A stretch of 64,000 bases of DNA from Microbacterium psychrotolerans. GTDB taxonomy: Bacteria; Actinomycetota; Actinomycetes; Actinomycetales; Microbacteriaceae. The stretch's first letter is position 1, and each line of letters begins with the position of its first letter. Below the pieces are notes generated by a model, which did no database searches, was not told the DNA's origin, and saw only the letters and a program-made list of their open reading frames with translations. Where the stretch lies: contig NZ_JAVFWO010000004.1 of NCBI RefSeq assembly GCF_031085295.1, positions 496,001-560,000 of the forward strand, given 5' to 3'. Below are positions 60,655 to 64,000 of the stretch, piece after piece. Both the position numbers and the translations under genes were made by a program.

Positions 60655-61827
60655 TCACCGCTCCAGCACGACGGCGAGGCCCTGCCCGACGCCGATGCAG
60701 ATGGCGGCGACGGCGACGCCGCTGCCGCGCCGGCGCAGTTCGTGCGCGGCGTGGCCGATGATGCGCCCGCCGGAGGCGCCGAGCGGGTGGCCGATCGCCA
60801 GCGCGCCGCCGTGGACGTTGAGCTTGTCGGGGTCGAGCTCCGGCCAGCCGGCCAGGCATGCGAGCGACTGCGACGCGAACGCCTCGTTGAGCTCGACGAA
60901 GTCGACGTCGGCCCAGGTTCGCCCGGCACGCGCCAGCGCCTTGTTCGCGGCCTCGATCGGCGCGATCGGGAACTGGTCCGGGTCGACGCCGTGGGCGGCA
61001 CGGGCGGTGATGCGGGCGAGCGGCTCGCCGGGCAAAGCGCCCTCGCGCCCAAGCAGCACGGCCGACGCGCCGTCGTTGATCGGCGACGAGTTGCCCGCGG
61101 TGACGGTTCCCCCGCCGTCGGCGGCGAACAGCGCCTTCAGCCCCGCGAGCTTCTCGACCGAGGTGTCGTCGCGGATGCCCTCGTCCCGGGCGAGCTCCGC
61201 ACCCGGCACTTGCACGATCTCGCCGTCGTAGCGGTTCGCGGCCCAGGCTTCGGCGGCGAGCCGGTGCGAGCGCACCGCGAACTCGTCCTGCGCCTCGCGC
61301 GAGATGCCCCACTCGCGGGCGATCAGCTCGGCGGACTCGCCGTTGGAGATCGTCCAGTGCTTCGGCAGCTTCGGGTTGGTCATGCGCCACCCGATGGACG
61401 TGTTCCACAGCGTCTGGTTGCCGACGCTCGGCCACGGACGGGCCGACTTCTCGACCACGAACGGGGCACGGCTCATCGACTCGACGCCGCCGGCGAGCAC
61501 GACGTCGGTGTCGCCGGCGTCGATCGCGCGCGATCCCTGGATGACTGCCTCGACCGACGACGCGCACAGCCGGTTCACGGTGACGCCCGTCACGGACGTC
61601 GGGAACCCGGCGAGCAGCGCACCCATGCGGGCGACGTTTCGGTTGTCCTCACCGGCCTGGTTCGCGTCGCCGAAGATGACGTCGTCGATGCGGGCGGGGT
61701 CGAGGCCCGTGCGCTCGATCGTCGCCTTCATCACGATGGCGGCGAGGTCGTCGGGCCGAACGCCCGACAGCGCACCGCCGGCGCGCCCGAACGGCGTGCG
61801 GACGGCGTCGTAGACGTAGGTGGCCAT
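60655..61827 (-). CDS. pcaF: Thiolase, 3-oxoadipyl-CoA thiolase / acetyl-CoA acetyltransferase
   Basis: 390 residues. Catalytic Cys in VNRLCASSVEAV (near residue 91), His in GGALAIGHPLGASGGR, and second Cys in AAICIGVGQG. Cleaves 3-oxoadipyl-CoA to succinyl-CoA and acetyl-CoA if the operon is pcaIJF; GDANQAGEDNRNVARM near the N-terminus fits PcaF. Starts 1 bp after the CoA-transferase B stop. Acetoacetyl-CoA thiolase remains possible. Confidence 0.9.
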   Translation of the reverse strand: MATYVYDAVRTPFGRAGGALSGVRPDDLAAIVMKATIERTGLDPARIDDVIFGDANQAGEDNRNVARMGALLAGFPTSVTGVTVNRLCASSVEAVIQGSRAIDAGDTDVVLAGGVESMSRAPFVVEKSARPWPSVGNQTLWNTSIGWRMTNPKLPKHWTISNGESAELIAREWGISREAQDEFAVRSHRLAAEAWAANRYDGEIVQVPGAELARDEGIRDDTSVEKLAGLKALFAADGGGTVTAGNSSPINDGASAVLLGREGALPGEPLARITARAAHGVDPDQFPIAPIEAANKALARAGRTWADVDFVELNEAFASQSLACLAGWPELDPDKLNVHGGALAIGHPLGASGGRIIGHAAHELRRRGSGVAVAAICIGVGQGLAVVLER

Positions 61828-61828
61828 G

Positions 61829-62521
61829 TCAGTTCTCCTCGGGGATGCCGGGGGTCTCGGCCGGCTTCAGCTCGAGGCCCGTGAGCTCGGCGAGGAGCTC
61901 GATCGTGTTGTCGCCGAACGCTTCACGCACCGCGAAGCCCTCGGGCGTGACGTCGAAGACGGCGTGGTCCGTGTAGACCCGCGTGACACAGCTGACGCCG
62001 GTCAGGGGGTAGGTGCAGGCCTCGACGAGCTTCGACTCGCCGGTCTTGGTCAGCAGGTCCGTCATGACATAGACGTTCTTCGCGCCGATGGCGAGGTCCA
62101 TGGCGCCCCCGACGGCGGGGATGGCGCCCGGCGCTCCGGTCGACCAGTTCGCGAGGTCACCGGCCTGCGACACCTGGAAGGCCCCGAGCACGCAGACGTC
62201 GAGATGGCCACCGCGCATCATGCCGAACGAGTCGGCGTGGTGGAAGTACGCGGAGCCGGGGAGCGCGGTGACCGGCTGCTTGCCGGCGTTGATGAGGTCG
62301 GGATCGACCGCGCCGGTCGCCGGCGACGGCCCCATCCCCAGCATGCCGTTCTCCGTGTGGAGGATGATCTCCTGGTCCTGCGGCAGGTAGTCGGCGACGA
62401 GCGTCGGCGCCCCGATGCCGAGGTTCACGTAGGAGCCCTCGGGGATGTCCTGCGCGATGCGTGCGGCGAGCTGCTCGCGCGTGATGCGCGTGGCGGACGG
62501 CGCCGAATCCGTGGCGCTCAC
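61829..62521 (-). CDS. pcaJ: 3-oxoacid/3-oxoadipate CoA-transferase subunit B
   Basis: 230 residues from GTG 62521 overlapping the A-subunit stop. Subunit B motif: catalytic Glu in ILHTENGMLGMGP, GGHLDVCVLGAFQVSQAGDL, and GGAMDLAIGAKNVYV. With subunit A it moves CoA from succinyl-CoA to 3-oxoadipate (or acetoacetate). Confidence 0.9.
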   Translation of the reverse strand: MSATDSAPSATRITREQLAARIAQDIPEGSYVNLGIGAPTLVADYLPQDQEIILHTENGMLGMGPSPATGAVDPDLINAGKQPVTALPGSAYFHHADSFGMMRGGHLDVCVLGAFQVSQAGDLANWSTGAPGAIPAVGGAMDLAIGAKNVYVMTDLLTKTGESKLVEACTYPLTGVSCVTRVYTDHAVFDVTPEGFAVREAFGDNTIELLAELTGLELKPAETPGIPEEN

Positions 62522-63285
62522 TGGTCGACCTCGTTTCCTTCTGCGGGTGAGCCTGCGCGGACGAGCGGGCGTCCTTCGATGTCGACTCCCCCGGCGAACG
62601 CGCCGTCGCTCAGCCATCCGCGCTCGCCCACCGCGACCACCCGGTCGACGAAGATGCCGGGGGTGACGACCGACTCGGGGTCGAGCGCACCCAGGGGCAC
62701 GATCTCGTCGACCTGCACGATCGTGGTGGTCGCGGCAGCGGCCATGATCGGGCCGAAGTTGCGCGCCGTCTCGCGGTAGACCAGGTTGCCCCACCGGTCG
62801 GCGCGATACGCGCCGACCAGCGCGACATCCGCCTTGATGGGGTACTCGAGCGCGTAGGTGCGTCCGTCGATCTCGCGGAGCTCCTTGCCTTCGGCCAGCT
62901 GCGTGCCGACGCCCGTCGGCGAGAAGAAGGCGCCGATGCCGGCGCCGGCCGCACGGATCCGCTCGGCGAGGTTGCCCTGCGGCACCAGCTCGAGCTCGAT
63001 CTCGCCGGCGCGATACAGCCCGTCGAACACCCAGGAGTCGTGCTGGCGCGGGAACGAGCACAGGATCTTGCGCACGCGCTTCTTGGCGAGGAGGGCGGCG
63101 AGGCCGACGTCGCCGTTGCCGGCGTTGTTGTTGATGATCGTGAGGTCGGTGGCGCCCTGGGCGATGAGCGCGTCGATGAGTTCGACCGGCTGCCCGGCGC
63201 GGCCGAAGCCGCCGATCATGATCGTCGCACCATCACGGATGCCGGCCACGGCCTCCGCGACGGAGCCCACGGTCTTGTCGATCAT
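62518..63285 (-). CDS. pcaI: 3-oxoacid/3-oxoadipate CoA-transferase subunit A
   Basis: 255 residues from ATG 63285, SD GAGGAGTG. Subunit A motifs: IMIGGFGRAGQPVELIDALI, TIINNNAGNGDVGLAALL, and LVPQGNLAERIRAAGAGIGA with SPTGVGTQLAEGKE. First gene of pcaIJF-iclR. A longer upstream reading lacks an SD. Confidence 0.9.
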   Translation of the reverse strand: MIDKTVGSVAEAVAGIRDGATIMIGGFGRAGQPVELIDALIAQGATDLTIINNNAGNGDVGLAALLAKKRVRKILCSFPRQHDSWVFDGLYRAGEIELELVPQGNLAERIRAAGAGIGAFFSPTGVGTQLAEGKELREIDGRTYALEYPIKADVALVGAYRADRWGNLVYRETARNFGPIMAAAATTTIVQVDEIVPLGALDPESVVTPGIFVDRVVAVGERGWLSDGAFAGGVDIEGRPLVRAGSPAEGNEVDQ

Positions 63286-63303
63286 CGATGCACTCCTCGA
63301 AGT

Positions 63304-63330
63304 GTTCGCTGTGCGAACGTCTGTACGTTC
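63304..63330. promoter_or_regulatory. Tandem dyad operator before pcaI
   Basis: GTTCGC-TGT-GCGAAC (63304-63318) and GAACGT-CTGT-ACGTTC (63315-63330) overlap by four bases, both perfect dyads, 19-45 bp before the ATG. Fits an IclR/PcaR binding region. Confidence 0.65.
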
Positions 63331-63477
63331 TACGGACACTCTACCCGAGGCCCTGCCAACGCCGCCAGGGGTATCCGCGGCCTCGGCAGCGGCATCCGCT
63401 CGGGTGTCACGAAGCGCGGCTTCACCGTCGGCGTCACCGCATGTCGTGACATCTGAGCAGCCCGACCGCCAAAGCAG

Positions 63478-63508
63478 AGGGGCGGCACCCATCACGGATG
63501 CCGCCCCT
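63478..63508 (-). terminator. Hairpin after the hydrolase gene
   Basis: AGGGGCGGCA (63478-63487) pairs with TGCCGCCCCT (63499-63508), loop 11 nt, 21 bp after the hydrolase stop; a short CTTT follows on the minus strand. Confidence 0.6.
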
Positions 63509-63529
63509 GCAGGGCTCACGAGGTCGTGG

Positions 63530-64000
63530 TCAGCGATTCCCCTCGCGGTCGGCGAGGAACTCGCCGGGCTTGGTCGGCACGAAGGCCGAACCGCTCTCGT
63601 CCAGCGACGCCGCGAGGCGGTTCATGAGTTCGGCCGACTGGCCTCCCCAGTGTCCGCTCTCGACGCGGTCCATCAGCGCCTCAATGCCGGCCGCGATCTC
63701 GGCAGGCGTGAAGCTGCAGTGCCCGACGTGGTCGACGAAGTACTGACGGAGCAGGTTGTTGTCGCCGGCCGCACGGACGTCCTCCGCGTACTCCTGCTCG
63801 ACCTGCACCGGCGCGAGCACGTCATCGAGCGTGTGGAGCGACAGCACGGGCATCTGCAGGTCGCCGGTCAGTCCCGACGACGCACGCAGCGTCTCGACCG
63901 ACCCCGGGTCAGCTGCGACGTCCGCGGTCTGCGTCAGAGTGGCGAGATCGGCTTTGAGGTCGAGCCCGGCCTGCCGGTACAGCTCCTGGACGAGCGTGCG
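63530..64000 (-). CDS. Alpha/beta hydrolase, C-terminal part (5' end outside window)
   Basis: The frame is open to the window end; 156 residues visible. Catalytic acid likely Asp in SLHTLDDVLAPV and catalytic His in FVDHVGHCSFTP, placed as in alpha/beta hydrolases. The nucleophile lies outside. The rest is helical (AEIAAGIEALMDRVESGHWG). Upstream of pcaI on the same strand but separated by a terminator and operator. Confidence 0.75.
   Translation of the reverse strand, partial: RTLVQELYRQAGLDLKADLATLTQTADVAADPGSVETLRASSGLTGDLQMPVLSLHTLDDVLAPVQVEQEYAEDVRAAGDNNLLRQYFVDHVGHCSFTPAEIAAGIEALMDRVESGHWGGQSAELMNRLAASLDESGSAFVPTKPGEFLADREGNR

Overview
The window is high-GC actinobacterial DNA, most likely from Microbacteriaceae and probably Microbacterium. 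The reasons are GC-rich codon use, many genes with TANNNT boxes 6-7 nt before the start codon (leaderless transcripts), Shine-Dalgarno starts elsewhere, and great abundance of the word GGATGCC/GGCATCC. I see no rRNA, tRNA, CRISPR array, insertion sequence or prophage genes. All larger spaces between genes are under 300 bp.

Layout. 1-4.8 kb: an AfsR/SARP-type regulator (5' end outside) convergent with a DrrAB-type ABC exporter whose upstream DNA carries heptamer repeats at 11-bp steps. 5-8.2 kb: two short-chain dehydrogenase/TetR pairs with palindromic operators. 8.4-16.5 kb: glycyl-tRNA synthetase, a solute-binding/VWA lipoprotein with a membrane partner, a lactate-oxidase-family enzyme, a lipoprotein and a MenC/NSAR-type enolase-superfamily enzyme. 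16.6-23.8 kb: a cyclase-family hydrolase, two SDRs, an acetyltransferase, an MFS exporter and a POT peptide transporter.

23.9-32.4 kb: a glycoside-3-oxidase-like GMC flavoenzyme and an MFS transporter, then a tightly packed aromatic catabolic operon (extradiol dioxygenase, FAH-family enzyme, cyclase, FAD monooxygenase, amidohydrolase). 32.5-53.6 kb is the most interesting part. It holds five copies of a C-glycoside-deglycosidase-like module (small beta domain plus metal-binding TIM-barrel alpha domain). Two are split gene pairs and three are single-chain beta-alpha fusions. With them are a CarA-like GMC oxidase, Gfo/Idh oxidoreductases (one with a degenerate partner), a ThuA-like protein, two more TIM-barrel isomerase-like proteins, a sugar ABC importer, and ROK and LysR regulators.

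Working model (inference): the ABC system imports a sugar conjugate, the GMC flavoenzyme and/or Gfo/Idh enzymes oxidise the sugar at C3, the deglycosidase modules cleave the C-C or C-O glycosidic bond by elimination, and TIM-barrel, ThuA and Gfo/Idh proteins process the keto-sugar. The freed aromatic aglycone could enter the ring-cleavage operon at 27-32 kb. A thiolase/3-oxoadipate-type CoA-transferase operon with an IclR regulator at 59.7-63.3 kb could take products to central metabolism. A 28-bp box shared by the ABC operon and the twin-fusion operon, next to the LysR gene, suggests a common regulator.

53.6-64 kb also holds a MerR/MFS divergent pair with a 20-bp promoter spacer, a three-gene glycosyltransferase/glycosidase cluster, purU, and the end of an alpha/beta hydrolase gene.
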